In this document: positions 37,111-48,950 of the stretch, piece by piece | How the letters are laid out: every line of letters begins with the position of its first letter | How positions within the stretch are numbered: the stretch's first letter is position 1 | NCBI GenBank assembly: GCA_018389105.1 | Contig: JACATO010000999.1 | Location: forward strand, 310,001-374,000 | Direction of reading: 5' to 3' | Source: Nautilus pompilius | Lineage: Eukaryota; Mollusca; Cephalopoda; Nautilida; Nautilidae | Length of the DNA stretch: 64,000 nt | The notes under the pieces: generated by a model | What the model saw: only the letters and a program-made list of their open reading frames with translations | What the model was told of the DNA's origin: nothing | Databases searched by the model: none | Made by a program: the position numbers and the translations under genes

Positions 37111-37300
37111 AGGTACTACTGACGTCATATCTCTCTCTGTACCGACGTAATCTCTCTCTCTCTATTTCACAATGTTTTAATATATGAAAATGAATAGATT
37201 TATTTATTTCCGCAATATCTCAACTGTAATTCCAAAAGTACAAAGAGAGAGAGATGACGTCAGTACAGAGATATGACGTCAGTACAAAGAGAGAGAGAGA
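37111..37300. repeat. inverted pair of TGACGTCA/GA repeat units
   Basis: The left arm (37111-37165, CT-rich on +) contains TGACGTCA at 37120 and TACCGACGTAATCTCTCTC. The right arm (37240-37300, GA-rich on +) contains TGACGTCA at 37255 and 37274. Reverse-complementing the left arm gives the same order of GA tract, ACGTC.GTACAGAG and ATATGACGTCAGTA as the right arm. The arms flank about 75 bases of A/T-rich sequence and could fold into a hairpin. Confidence 0.85.
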
Positions 37301-39361
37301 TTTCCCGTAATGTACAGCAGCGGTGAAAGGAACTGTTCATAAACGAACATACGACATACATGTTATCCGCATCAGATCGTGTTACCCTGGAACGTATATA
37401 ATATACATTTAGCGAGGCCACTAATTGGACGTGAGTGGTCAGTTCTGCGCAGGCTGTTATGCGATGCCATCTGACCTGACATTCTGGTATTTCTGAAAGC
37501 CGGGCTGCTGCCATCTGCCTACAGTCATCTTGACATTTGATCTGGATACATTACACAAATGTCAGACCGGCCGATCTGAGCACATCACACACCATCCGCT
37601 GTGAATACCGGGCGAGTCACGAGAGATCTCCTGGAGATGTATGTAATGAAGCTATTAGATCATTTTTGAGCAAATTTTGATGGCAACAAAAATAAACAGA
37701 GAGAGAGAGAGATTATGTCAGGTTTATTTCTTTGAAGAACTTTCAGATTTTACTTTGTCTTGTACAAAAAACTGAAAATAATTGGTACATATCTGCTTTG
37801 TAGATGTTCTCATCAGTTGCTTGTTTGATTTCAATCAGGCTACGCGTCTGAAATCAAATGATTTGCCAGTGAACTGTGAATTGCATTCCAAAAAAGGGGG
37901 GGATTTTTGTCAGTATCGCGATCTGTCCGAGGGCAGAAGTAATAAGGATAGTGGGGGGTTGTTGAAGATTGGTAGATATGTACAAGGTTTTATACTGGTG
38001 TCTGGGAGCTGATATAGAAAGGCTTGTGAAGGTGGGCTGTAGAACTCCCACATGGAATCAATCCCTAAAGCCGCTGCGCTAAGAGGAAACGCAGTTCCAT
38101 CAGACGTACGAGGTGAAACGGTCGACTCGCTTCGTTATCCGTAAGCGTTGATTTCGTGTTAACCCCTTCACCTTTAAGTCTTTCCTTTTTCTTTTCCGCC
38201 TACGGTCTAAATTTGGTTTTCTAGTTCGTCGCCAGGAATTTTATCTAGGTTTCCAGTGACGAGTGACGAAATCTTCGGATCTGAGATTGGCGCGCTGTCG
38301 AGACTCTCGTACCGCTCGACGTACAGCGAGTCCCAAAAGTACCCAACCAGCTTGGTCCTCCGAGAGACAGCTGGGCCGATGAACGACGCCTCCTAGATGC
38401 GCGTTTGCTGTATTGCGCAAACAGACGAAAATACAGCCGAACGCCGGCGTTCTTGACTTGGCTTTTACAATATGTGATCTACAGTATTCAGTGCGAATTC
38501 TCATCCTCCGGCCTTCATGGCTTCCAGCCGATTCGTTGCTGTAGATTTACTCTGGTTCAAGTCTTTGCTTCATATCTCTCCAAAGCCATTCGCTTATTTA
38601 AACGTGAAGAAAGAAACAACAGAGGCAGACAAACAAAGAACAATTGAAAACATCACTTAATTTGAGGCTTGATTTTAATTATTTTCGTGTTGGATAATTT
38701 AATTTCATTCTAACTGTTTGCTTTCTGATGCCAGTTTATTACTTCCAGTAAGTCTTTGTACGCATTTCTTTCCATGATTTTTTTCTACAAATTCGATTTT
38801 ACAAATTCCTATGACGTCATAAATCCCTAGAACAGATTCTCTTGATTAATTCTCTAAACGTCAGTAACATCTGTTTCTCGTTAGACTGCTCTACACTCTG
38901 CCTGCAGACTCAAGTTAAGTCATCTGACGAATGGAAAAGTTTTTTTAACGTTAAACTCTAGGGAGATGTTATATACCCCCTTTATAAAAATCTTTCCTTC
39001 TTATTGATGAATAGCTATTTTTCTGGCTTCCCTCTCAGCCGATCCACTATCGTGCAGTCTGTCGTTACAATTTGCAAACTAACAATGGCTTCATCAATTT
39101 GTGCAATCATTTTTTTCTTTCCGTATTCTAGTATGATTTTCCTTATATTTATTTCTCTTTGTTCTCTTAATTGCCCTTCTCGAACTACCATTCTTCCTAG
39201 GCTTATTAATTAATAACGCTTTAAGTCGCCGAGATTTACACTGATAGTGTGGACTGAGGATTTGGATAATTGCAATGGTGTATTTACTTTTCTCTCAAAA
39301 AAACAAATCCCACCACTTTGTTCGAAACCCGATCGTTTTTTTCAAATTACAGTGCCCAGTT
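37301..39361. other. unassigned sequence
   Basis: No gene recognised. A short (GA)n run lies near 37,698-37,712. GTCCCAAAAGTACCC near 38,330 recalls some mariner ends, but no partner was found. Confidence 0.4.
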
Positions 39362-39408
39362 CTCGGTTTCTCTCTCTCTCCATCTCTCACATCTCTAGCT
39401 CTCTTTCT

Positions 39409-39449
<41 letters not shown>

Positions 39450-39453
39450 CTCT

Positions 39454-39488
<35 letters not shown>

Positions 39489-39550
39489 CCATCTCTCCAT
39501 CTCTCTCTCTCTTTCTTCATCCTCTCTCTCTCTGTACTGACGTCATCTCT

Positions 39551-39600
<50 letters not shown>
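39362..39600. repeat. CT-rich compound repeat with one TGACGTCA unit
   Basis: About 240 bases of CT repeat with CATCTC and TCTTCAT variants. One GTACTGACGTCATCTCTCTC unit (TGACGTCA at 39538) has the same sequence, reversed, as the array units at 13.3 and 48.6 kb. Long Ser/Leu-rich open frames here are artefacts. Confidence 0.95.
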
Positions 39601-39602
<2 letters not shown>

Positions 39603-40784
39603 GTCTTCACATTTTAAAAAAAAAAATTGTTTCTGCCATTTATTTTGTCAAAGTACACCTGGCGTACGTATCTTTTAGAATCAAATTCAAATTCAAACAA
39701 ATCTCGGCAGGTAGTTAAATATTTAATCGACAGAAATTCTCAGGCTCTAATGAACATGAAAGTGGAGATAATCTAAAAATTCCTATTGAATTTCTTAGCC
39801 ATTAAAGATTTCTGGAGGCTCTAAATTTACAAAAAAGTAAATGCATTTCAGTAATCAGCTTGATTCAGTATATATATAAACAGACACAGATTTGTCTGCC
39901 ATCAGTAATCATTATATATATTTTTTATTACGTTTGTCTTTTCCCATTAATCGTGTACTACAAAGAACGTCTTACGTTATGTTCAGCAAAGGGATTATCA
40001 TGCAGTAATCTTGGCCATGGCAGCAAGGGAAACAGCTAAGAAGTAGAGCGGTTTCTGTCCGTCTTAAGAAGAGAAGGGAATATTTCATTACTGTCTGTGT
40101 ACGGTAAGATTACGTTCGCGACTCCCTGACGCCATTCAGAGACAGTGTTCCTTTGACTCGGCGCACGTCAACAACATTTTCCTTCTGTCAGACAGATGTA
40201 AAACAAACAAGAAAAACTGCAGGACGGCGAGATGATAATCGTAGGGTTTGGCCTCTGATTCGCAGCACCGAAGCTGACCCCGCTTTCTTTAATTAATTAG
40301 CGCGAGTGCTGGCTGACTATCGAGAAGCAATGACATTGGACGAATTGATACAGATCTGTAGAAACTTTAAAATACAAACTTTCTGAACGGATCCAAAAAA
40401 AGTGGGGGAGGGAGGGGGTGTCTGATCCAGGACATAAAGATTATAAAAGTTCACTCGCTGGCAGGTATTAATTTTAAATAATATCTGCTGTTATCTAAGA
40501 AATGTTCTTTAATAGACTGTGGGGAGAGAAGTTGTTCTTCAGATCGATCGGGCGCCCTGGCGGCGGCGGAGGGAGAGAGGGCAGGGGAGAGTAACTCAGA
40601 ACGACGAAGCATCTATTTGTCTGCGGGGTCTTTCATCGAGACGTAAGCGAAGAATTACGGTCTTTCTTTTCTCCTTCATCGCGCGATGTGACTAATTCTC
40701 GTCTCCGAGAGCGCGGCCAAAGTTGTGATCCCAGATGTTCCACGAAAGACGGCTAACATCGGCAGAACCGCTGTTTGTTTCTGC
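39601..40784. other. unassigned sequence
   Basis: No gene or terminal repeat recognised. Confidence 0.45.
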
Positions 40785-40787
40785 CCT

Positions 40788-40820
<33 letters not shown>
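40785..40820. repeat. (CT)n microsatellite
   Basis: About 17 CT units. Confidence 0.95.
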
Positions 40821-40821
<1 letters not shown>

Positions 40822-41245
40822 AGAACACAAAGCCATCCGTACAACTGACTTCCTCCGCGGGAAGAAGTCGCGGTAACTGTCTGAAACAAAATCTCCAAGA
40901 CTTTTTTCATTCTTCGATTTCTCTCAAAATCATTGGGCTAGGAAGGAAGGAGTCAACCAGGTGACAGCCATTCGACCGAATCTGGCCACTTTCAACCAGA
41001 ATTCTGGTAATTGTATTTGTCAGTTCTGAAGCCGGTGGTCAGGGGTTTGTAAAAGGGACCCTAGGGATCCAGAAGTTTCCCTCCTGGTCATTGCGCAGAC
41101 CTGTCCGATGAAGGAGGGGTTAATGATCCAAACATTGGCCAGTCTCTCGTTCGGTTTCTGTATCTTTATGTCAAAAACAACTTATACTTCCATCTGTCAG
41201 TTTCTGTGTCGCTTACAAAAACGATGCTCTTTATCATCCACTGTC

Positions 41246-41250
<5 letters not shown>

Positions 41251-41295
<45 letters not shown>
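41251..41295. repeat. (GT)n microsatellite
   Basis: About 22 uninterrupted GT units, preceded by CTGTCTGTCT. Confidence 0.97.
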
Positions 41296-41297
<2 letters not shown>

Positions 41298-41349
41298 CCT
41301 CCTGCACTCCTCGTCTAAATTTCCGTGTTTCTTTATTCTAAATATCTGT

Positions 41350-41809
41350 GCTGTACACTAACACTCTACGTCTCTGCCGCGTGGGTTAGTACCGATCCCA
41401 CCACACTCTTTGAATTTCTAACTATACATTTCTGGACAAGGTCCCCGATATAGGCTGCCCCATGTGTGAAAAACCTTGTTGACTGCTCTTATAAGCGCCC
41501 TCTACTTATCCTTCCAATTTTATCTTTTAGTGTTATTACTGATCCCAGATAACTGAAGGACTGCGCCTTTTTTAAAATCACAGACCTCTCCATATCTCCA
41601 ACCAACCACGTTCGGAAACTTCCGCGTCCACACTCTTGAATTCGCCCAGCGTCTTCTTCATCACATCTATATCCTCCACAATCAACCTAACATCAGCAAC
41701 AACTCCCAGTATTCCCATCTTATGGTCCCAAAGAACATTCCGGCCTTATTATTCCTCTTGCCTGTTTCTTTACTTACTCCATCCGAAATTAAAATGCACT
41801 TGTGATAGC

Positions 41810-41868
<59 letters not shown>

Positions 41869-42150
41869 TTCTCCTCAGTTTTAATGCAGGAGTTACCATA
41901 ATATCTTCCTAGAAGCATTTAATCAAATCATCTCTTTCAGTTTCAGAGAAATTCCATAGCTCTCCAGAATATTCCATACCCTATTTCTACGCAAACTATC
42001 GTAGTATGCCCGCTTAAATTCTGACCAGATGGTGGCTTTCTCTTTCAAATTCCCATATTTTTCCTTGCAACTGGAGCACTGTGGAGATGAAATTAGCACA
42101 GATTTCCTTAAATGTACCGTACAGCGATTAGACCGACCGATAGCCAGATT
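41350..42150 (-). pseudogene. non-LTR retrotransposon reverse transcriptase relic
   Basis: Reading the minus strand from high to low coordinates, decayed reverse-transcriptase text appears in the correct order. Near 41,690 is LGVVADVRLIVEDIDVMKKT, where the YADD box ('FADDVVLVAES') has become VAD-V. Near 41,540 is SYLGSVITLKDKI, equivalent to 'FKYLGSVI..DGK'. Near 41,400-41,470 is TRFFTHGAAYIGDLVQKCIV followed by SVVGSVLTHAAET, equivalent to '..LYGAET'. The blocks are in different frames with many stops, and a (CT)n repeat has expanded inside. Upstream text (42.0-42.15 kb) is less clear. This is an ancient fragment with undefined ends. Confidence 0.5.
41813..41865. repeat. (CT)n microsatellite inside the LINE relic
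   Basis: About 26 uninterrupted CT units. Confidence 0.97.
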
Positions 42151-42269
42151 TCCTCCACTCCCGTGACGATTCTCGCCAGCATCAAACAGAAAAATTACCT
42201 TTCATTTCCGAAAGAAACATTCGCAAATTCAATAATCAGAGCTATTTCTCCCAGACTGTTAACTTCTTA

Positions 42270-42300
42270 AATTATTATTATATTATTATTATTATTATTA

Positions 42301-42338
<38 letters not shown>
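42270..42338. repeat. (ATT)n microsatellite
   Basis: ATT repeat broken by a short T run. Confidence 0.96.
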
Positions 42339-43370
42339 CTCGCACATCCCGAAGAAGTGTTCCGTGGCATCAAACACCAGAACCCTGCACCGAGGAGTCT
42401 GGGAGAAGTTATGGCGCATTCCGAACAATTCCGACCCTTCCCAACAGGGGCCGCTTTCTCAGGATTTTCTAGCAGGATGGTGGCCGGTGGCCTTCACGTT
42501 ATCTTCATGTTTTTACGCCACTGCGCCCCCCCGACTTCAATCATAACTTGTCTCTCCCTCCATTCCGACTTTATTATTATCAGGTCTTCAGAATTTCAAA
42601 ATTTTTCCTTAATCGTAATTTTCTTTTCCTTCAGATACAATCACTTGTTTATTTTTATTGTTGTTTATTGTCGACGATGTACTTGATTAATTTAAAATCT
42701 CTTTTTTTCTTCTGCCAAGAGTTCCCATAAACCACGCGCCACCTCTTGTGTTTATTTATCGCCACTGCTATTTACTGCGGTCGTTAAATGAACTCTGCGC
42801 TGTTATTCTCTATCTCTCCTCAATAAACGCAATTATCGCCATCGTGGAGATTCGCTCGTTGGTCCGGACATCTTCCAAAAGACGGGACCTTCTGCTGCGA
42901 TACGTTTCTTAGACGAAGAAATAAACAAAAGTGGGAGGGGGGAGAATAAATCCAGCCCGTACAAGTTGCTGTTTTACGTTCGAGTCTTAAATATTTCTGT
43001 TTTATTTCTTAAATTTTGATTAAATGCTTTAAAAATACAAAAAAAAAAAAAAAATCGTAGTAAAAATGATACAACGATTAATATTTTACTGTACTATGTA
43101 TTCTACGCCACACCATATAATAAATGCATTAGGTACTAAACACTATGGTATATATACTCTCTACGCTACTCTTCCATCTGTGCACACTACATTATACTAT
43201 CGTTTTCGAACTACTTTACTATATTTTTCACAGTCCATTTTAATATACTTTATCACGCCAGTCATTTGTTTACGTCTTTACTTACGAATGGTACAAAGGG
43301 TACAATTTTAATTAGATGTCATTGTCACAGGATTTAGAAAATGTCCCAAATTCATTTCACGGTTTTAAAC
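42339..43370. other. unassigned sequence
   Basis: No gene recognised; A/T-rich with short frames. Confidence 0.45.
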
Positions 43371-43683
43371 AGTTCCATTAAAAAGAACAGCCACTCTGCT
43401 TATAACGATCCCAACACCGATAGCGTGGCCCGAACGGTTCCATTAAAAAACAATCACCCGTGTATAACGATCTTGACATTGATAACGTGACCCGAACGGT
43501 TTCATTAAAGGACATTCACCCGTTTATAACGATCCCAACACCGATAGCGTGACCCGAACGGTTCCATTAAAAAACAATCACCCGTGTATAACGATCCCGA
43601 CATCGATAGCGTGACCCGAACGGTTCATTAAAATGAACAATCACCCACTTCTAACGATCATGACATTGATAACGTGACCCATG
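43371..43683. repeat. 62-bp minisatellite, about five copies
   Basis: Tandem units of about 62 bases beginning GGTTCCATTAAAAAACAATC and ending GATAACGTGACCCGAAC. The first and last copies are most diverged. Neighbouring copies differ mainly at GATCTTGACATTGATAA versus GATCCCAACACCGATAG, and those two versions are interspersed. Confidence 0.93.
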
Positions 43684-46584
43684 AGTCTGGTACGCAAAAA
43701 TGCATAGACACAAAGATCATTCATTTTGATTCTATACTGTTTGCTATGGTATAAAGATATTCGAAGATTTAAAAAGAAACAAAAGATCAATTAAAATACA
43801 ATTTCAATAAGCTAACTTGTCTTAAGTGTTCAGTAGAAGACGACATCTGACTGGTCCAATATCTTACTTCCAGAAATTTCGAGAGAGTGCGAAATGTTGG
43901 AGCTGGGAGAGAGATTAATTATCCTGCTGTACTACAGCATTTTATGTTATGCACTGACGATAAGAATCACTGCGCTAACCCTGTCTTTTAGCAATGTAAG
44001 AATAAACGTTACACAATAAACCCAATCCGACATTGTTTTGATAATCAGAACATCCTTAACGTGGTAATTTCCTATGCGGAGATGCAACTATAGAGAAATA
44101 GAGCAGTCGTTCGACATCAATAAATGAATAGCTTGCAATGTGGTTTTTATTAAAGGAAAAGTTATTTAAATATATATATATATTAAATATCGATTTAGCT
44201 GTTCTGTATTACGTCAATAGCTTTGAGAGAATCAAAGCATCTCTGCCACTCTATTGCAGTTTGATTTATCTATTTATTAATTTATTAATATAGTTGTTTT
44301 CGTGCGGTGTGGGTGTGGTTACTGGAATATATTAGCTGAATGTTTGTTTCCAGTCACGACAAGAGAATGATGGGTACATCGTTTTTGTTTTCTTTTTAAT
44401 ATTTAAGTATAGCATTCTTACTTTTTATAAAGTGATTAATTAATATCTTGAATAAGTGAGGAAAAATTATCGGCAGCTATTTCCTGATTGCGGGCTGCCC
44501 AGACGGAAAGCTGCTGCTGTCATCCAGCCAGTCGTTCATCTCCAAAGCTGCACGTGCCCTCCCCCCTCCCGGTTTTCTAATTACTGCGATGTTAACCAGA
44601 GGACAGCGAGACTTTGATAAATACTATTACCGCCATTGTTATTATTTAGCTTGGCTTGGGAGGGGGTCGTCCCGACGGACCCTCGCCCCGTCTGATATTG
44701 CGTCTTAGCGGCGATCAATGCGTGACTCACCAGGCCGGTTGGTAGTGGGGCTCTGCCGCGTTAACTAACTAACCAACCAACCAACCCATCTCCGTCCACC
44801 CCCCCCCCCATACCTAACCCAGCCAACTGTATAATCTGTCATTCTCCCTCTTCACCAAGAACTGCGTCTTTGTTCTCCCAGGGGGGGGGGGTCACGCCGG
44901 CTACACAGCGTGACCTTTGACCTATCCGCGCCAAACGCCGTTACACGTGGTAAGAGGGCCGAGCGAGAGGCTGGTAGAGAGAGGTCTGAGGCGGTGTTTA
45001 AAATACTATACCAGTACACACACATTAACACCAGGGTTCAGCCTCAGCACTTTGTTAGATGTCAAACATCGACGAAAAAGGATGAGATGAGATTTTATGG
45101 ATCCAATGACCATCCGTCTCCCCGATGATGTCTGACGGCCGGTCGATATTCCTCTCAGAAGGTTCGCCATACATGCATAATTTAATTAACGCCGAGAACA
45201 AACGGAAATCACTCGCGGAAGATTTTTACGACGGCTGCCGATTTTATCACATTTTTATTTTTTAGAAAAAGAATCAGAAATCGAAAAGAACCGCAAGCAA
45301 ATAACTTTTATTTATAATTCCCTTTTAAAGAGAATCTGGGGCTGGCGGCGTAAAAGTTTCAAACAGAAATTAGTCACCAGGCGTTCTAAAAGCGGCAGTG
45401 ACATCATCTATGGCTGACGTATGGATGGATACCCTTTCATAACACTTTAGACTGTTGCTGGAGCTGATTACAAGGAACAAGCATCCGAGGCTTTTGTAGT
45501 ACGGCCCCTTTTAGGTCACTAGCGACTCCACATGGGGCCCGGATGTATGGCGATTGGTCTTGCATCATAGTTGTACGGGAATTCACGATCTTTGGCGCGT
45601 TCGGTCTTTTCTACTTTCAAAGATTTCAAAATGAAGCGCGATGGTTAATAATCACAGCCTCGAAGCCATGTCACAGATATGAGAAGTAAATGTTAACGGC
45701 GGTGTATGTTTAAATAAACAACAATTTATTATATCTGACATAGTAGCTAACTGCACTGCAATTTTATCTTGGCTTCGTAGAAAAAATTGTCTTTCGTGTG
45801 TTGTTTAGATTTGTGAAGACTACGTATATACGCATTAAAAGTGAATGAAGTTTTTGCTCCTTCAGTCCTTAAAGCAGATCTAGGCAGACATGGCCGCCAA
45901 CCCGTGTCCATAGTGAACAGTAGAAAGCGCCGAGGACGCGAAAGCGATTCTGTGGTTGTTAGAATGAAATCCTACTCTAATTGTTCTTAGAGAAACATTG
46001 TAAACCCTGTTACTTGAAAACTGTTCAAACGGTAACTTATTTTATCTGAACTCTGTGACGAAAGACAAAAAGCAAAATCGTCATAATCCATACTACATCA
46101 TATCCTTTCACCAAGCACAAGAAAGTCGCTGGTCGTCGTCTTTGCAGAAAAGCTCATCGCCTGTTCAAATTTACTTCATTCTACTAAAAAAATTTAAAAA
46201 AGACATTGGTATCGGCCAAGTACTAGGCAGGTTAGCAGCTCTGAGTTTATCTCGACTGGATTATGGTTATCGGACGGAGTTGATCTCCGCCTTTTGACTC
46301 AGGACCGAGAAGGCATATCGAAGAGATCATCGCTTGGACCCACCGAGTGTATTCGCCTCCAGCCCAGATGTCTATTCCAGTGGGAATCGTCAAAAACCCA
46401 GCTGACATTTCACTAAGCAGGCGCTTCAATTCGGGCACTGAAATTACGTAACCTCTGACCTTCCTTCTGCCAGGAGTCTAATGTATCCGTTTCGAAGCTG
46501 CCAAACGTTGAATCAAGCTAAGCGCTCATGCGCACAGACAAATATCGGCTGGAAGTGAAAAAGACATCGTCTCTCAAGAATTCC

Positions 46585-46588
<4 letters not shown>
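43684..46588. other. unassigned sequence
   Basis: No gene recognised. A C10 run (about 44,800) and a G10 run (about 44,882) lie some 75 bases apart. A CAAC/TAAC tetranucleotide stretch is near 44,765. Confidence 0.4.
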
Positions 46589-46639
<51 letters not shown>

Positions 46640-46640
46640 T
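46589..46640. repeat. (CT)n microsatellite
   Basis: CT tract with one TT interruption. Confidence 0.96.
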
Positions 46641-48536
46641 GTTTAGAAATCGCTCGTGCTCTGCCAAAGTCTTTGGAAAATAGCACCAAAGCTAGTAATA
46701 GTAAAACCTTTATCTATTCTGTTTCCTCCACAACCAACCCACCGATGCGCAGATCAGACATGGAGCTTACTTGTACAATCGAGTAGATATTCTGGAACCG
46801 GTTCAAAAATACACAAAGATAATTAGTAAGAAGCGTAATTTCAGTGTAATGAGATATTAGAGTTTGGCCTGCAGACATTCTTTGCTGACAGATATAAACT
46901 TTTAAAATTTATCTCTGGGAAGAAATACCCAAAGTGAAACAGGTTCTTCCTCAGAGTTTTATCAGATACACCAGAAAGTTCTAGATTAGATAGAGAGAGA
47001 GTTGTTGTTTTGTTTTTAAAGTCGCGCAGTATCGGCTGGTATATATATATATATTTTTTTTTTTTAAGTCAGACTTTCATTTTTTATTAAGAAGAGTATT
47101 ATACATAAGTTTAAAAGGAAAAAAAAACTTCTTGCCACTCTTGATTTTCTATTTCTGTAACACTGTTAAGACCCGCAGCAAAGAATCGAAAGAGCCCTAT
47201 TTATTATCGTTAATAATTAATTTGAATTTTAAGTGACTTTTGTTATCACTGTCGCCTGTCAATCAGACATCATCAACCAATTAGAATTTAAGTTAATACA
47301 AGCACTACCCACAGTTATACATTTTGTTTTGACAGTGTCAGTATGCATCAACTTTCTCTCTTTTTAAAAAAATTTGAACAATTTAATAATAAACTTTTTA
47401 AATTAGTGTTCCGGTGTTGAGGCTCTTCGAGTGAACACAAGATTTTATTTTTGCTAGTTTAGCGACAATGGCGACGACCTTTTGGTTTTTATTAACCATA
47501 ATGCATCGCGTGCTTTCAAATTGTCTCCCTTGTTTGCGACTCAAAGAGAGTCAGTTGGCGTCGCTCCGATTTTCTCGAATATGGCTGTTTTTTTCACCCT
47601 CACCCGTTAACTTTTCCAGCAGATTACACAAGATTAACGAGCGATATTTGGAATCGCTGATCAGTTTCATTATGCGTGGCATTGTACTAGGTGACATCTC
47701 TGTACAACGGGAGAAGAGAGAGAGAGAGTGTGTGTGGTGTGTGACGACTTGTTATTCCCACACTATTCCATTTAGGAAAGGTCAGCCACACAACACACAC
47801 ACACACACTCGAACAATCTGATATTTAAAGTACAGCTATCGCGCTCCAGCACTTAATTCAGCTGTTTACATTTTATAACTGCTGGGAGGAGAGAAAAAAC
47901 AACTACTCTTTGTGTGCAGGTTTTTATTTTTTGCGTACAGTGAAATACGCGTCGACCGGCCGATGGCAGTGACGTCACGCGGGTCCGGTCTAAACTCGCT
48001 TCAGCCAGAAGAACGCTAACAACTTTGAAACGTGGAGAGGAAGCCCAGTAACGCCTAAATCTATTCCACAAGAAAACTTCGATATTCCACTTAATTATGG
48101 GAACCATATTTAAAAAAAAAATGCATTGCCATTCCGTTGAGAAAACGGTGCCGTGCAACCGAAGCTCGTGAGCTTTCTCGGATTGTCTCGCTAGCCGTGC
48201 AATCTATTATTGATTACACTACTGGCCTGGTGTTGTCTGGAGCTGGCACTGACTGCTATTTCGTCCATCATATATAGAGAGAGTCAACGTTTTCAGTTAT
48301 TCGTTTGTATTTCGTTGTGCGAACTCTCGCTCAATTTGCGACAGTTAGGAAGGCTAAGTGGTGGTCAGTAAAGAAGAGATCTTTTAGAAGAATTAAACAA
48401 ACTTTCTTATTGTCGAAACGACGCAGAAAACACAACTCAGATACATAATTTGTATTGAAGACGTCGTTAAATTTTTAAAATTATATATTTTTAGGATTCC
48501 GAGATTTTAGTAAAAGATAACCAATTGAGAGAGTGA
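46641..48536. other. unassigned sequence with short GA/GT/CA runs
   Basis: Small GA and GT runs lie near 47,717-47,745 and a CA run at about 47,790-47,812. An ATG frame at 47468 (117 codons, product starting MATTFWFLLTIMHRVL) runs into these repeats and has no domain. Confidence 0.4.
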
Positions 48537-48950
48537 GAGAGAGATGATGTCAATACAGAGAGAGAGAGAGAGAGATATGACGTCAGTACAGACAGAAAGA
48601 GATACGATGCCAGCACAGAGATATATGACGTCAGTATATATATAGAGAGAGAGATATGACGTCAGTACAGACAGAAATAGATACGATGCCAGTACAGAGA
48701 GATATGACGTCAGTATATAGAGAGAGATATGACGTCAGTACAGACAGAAAGATATACGATGCCAGTACAGAGATATGACGTCAGTATATAGAGAGAGAGA
48801 TATGACGTCAGTACAGACAGAAAGAGATACGATGCCAGTACAGAGAGGTATGACGTCAGTATATAGAGAGAGATATGACGTCAGTACAGACAGAAAGAGA
48901 TACGATGCCAGTACAGAGAGATATGACGTCAGTAGAGAGAGAGAGAATTA
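48537..48950. repeat. 73-bp higher-order minisatellite with CRE-like octamers
   Basis: After a GA-rich lead-in, a three-part unit repeats: ATATGACGTCAGTACAGACA..., then ATACGATGCCAGTACAGAGA, then ATATGACGTCAGTATATAGA.... First parts begin at 48575, 48654, 48727, 48800 and 48873, so spacing is 79 then exactly 73 three times. I count ten perfect TGACGTCA octamers. The middle part carries CGATGCCA in place of TGACGTCA. Open frames here give repetitive Arg/Asp/Thr peptides and are artefacts. Confidence 0.95.

Noticed and set aside
38320..38360. GTCCCAAAAGTACCC resembling a mariner end
   Set aside because: No inverted partner or transposase text within 1.5 kb; too short to support alone.
46300..46440. 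KNPADISLSR text resembling the NPAD motif of BEL/Pao-type retroelement polyproteins
   Set aside because: Only a handful of residues match, no protease, reverse transcriptase or integrase text surrounds it, and the flanks disagree in frame.
47468..47821. ATG-started 117-codon frame with good start context
   Set aside because: No recognisable domain, and the C-terminal third runs through GA, GT and CA simple repeats.
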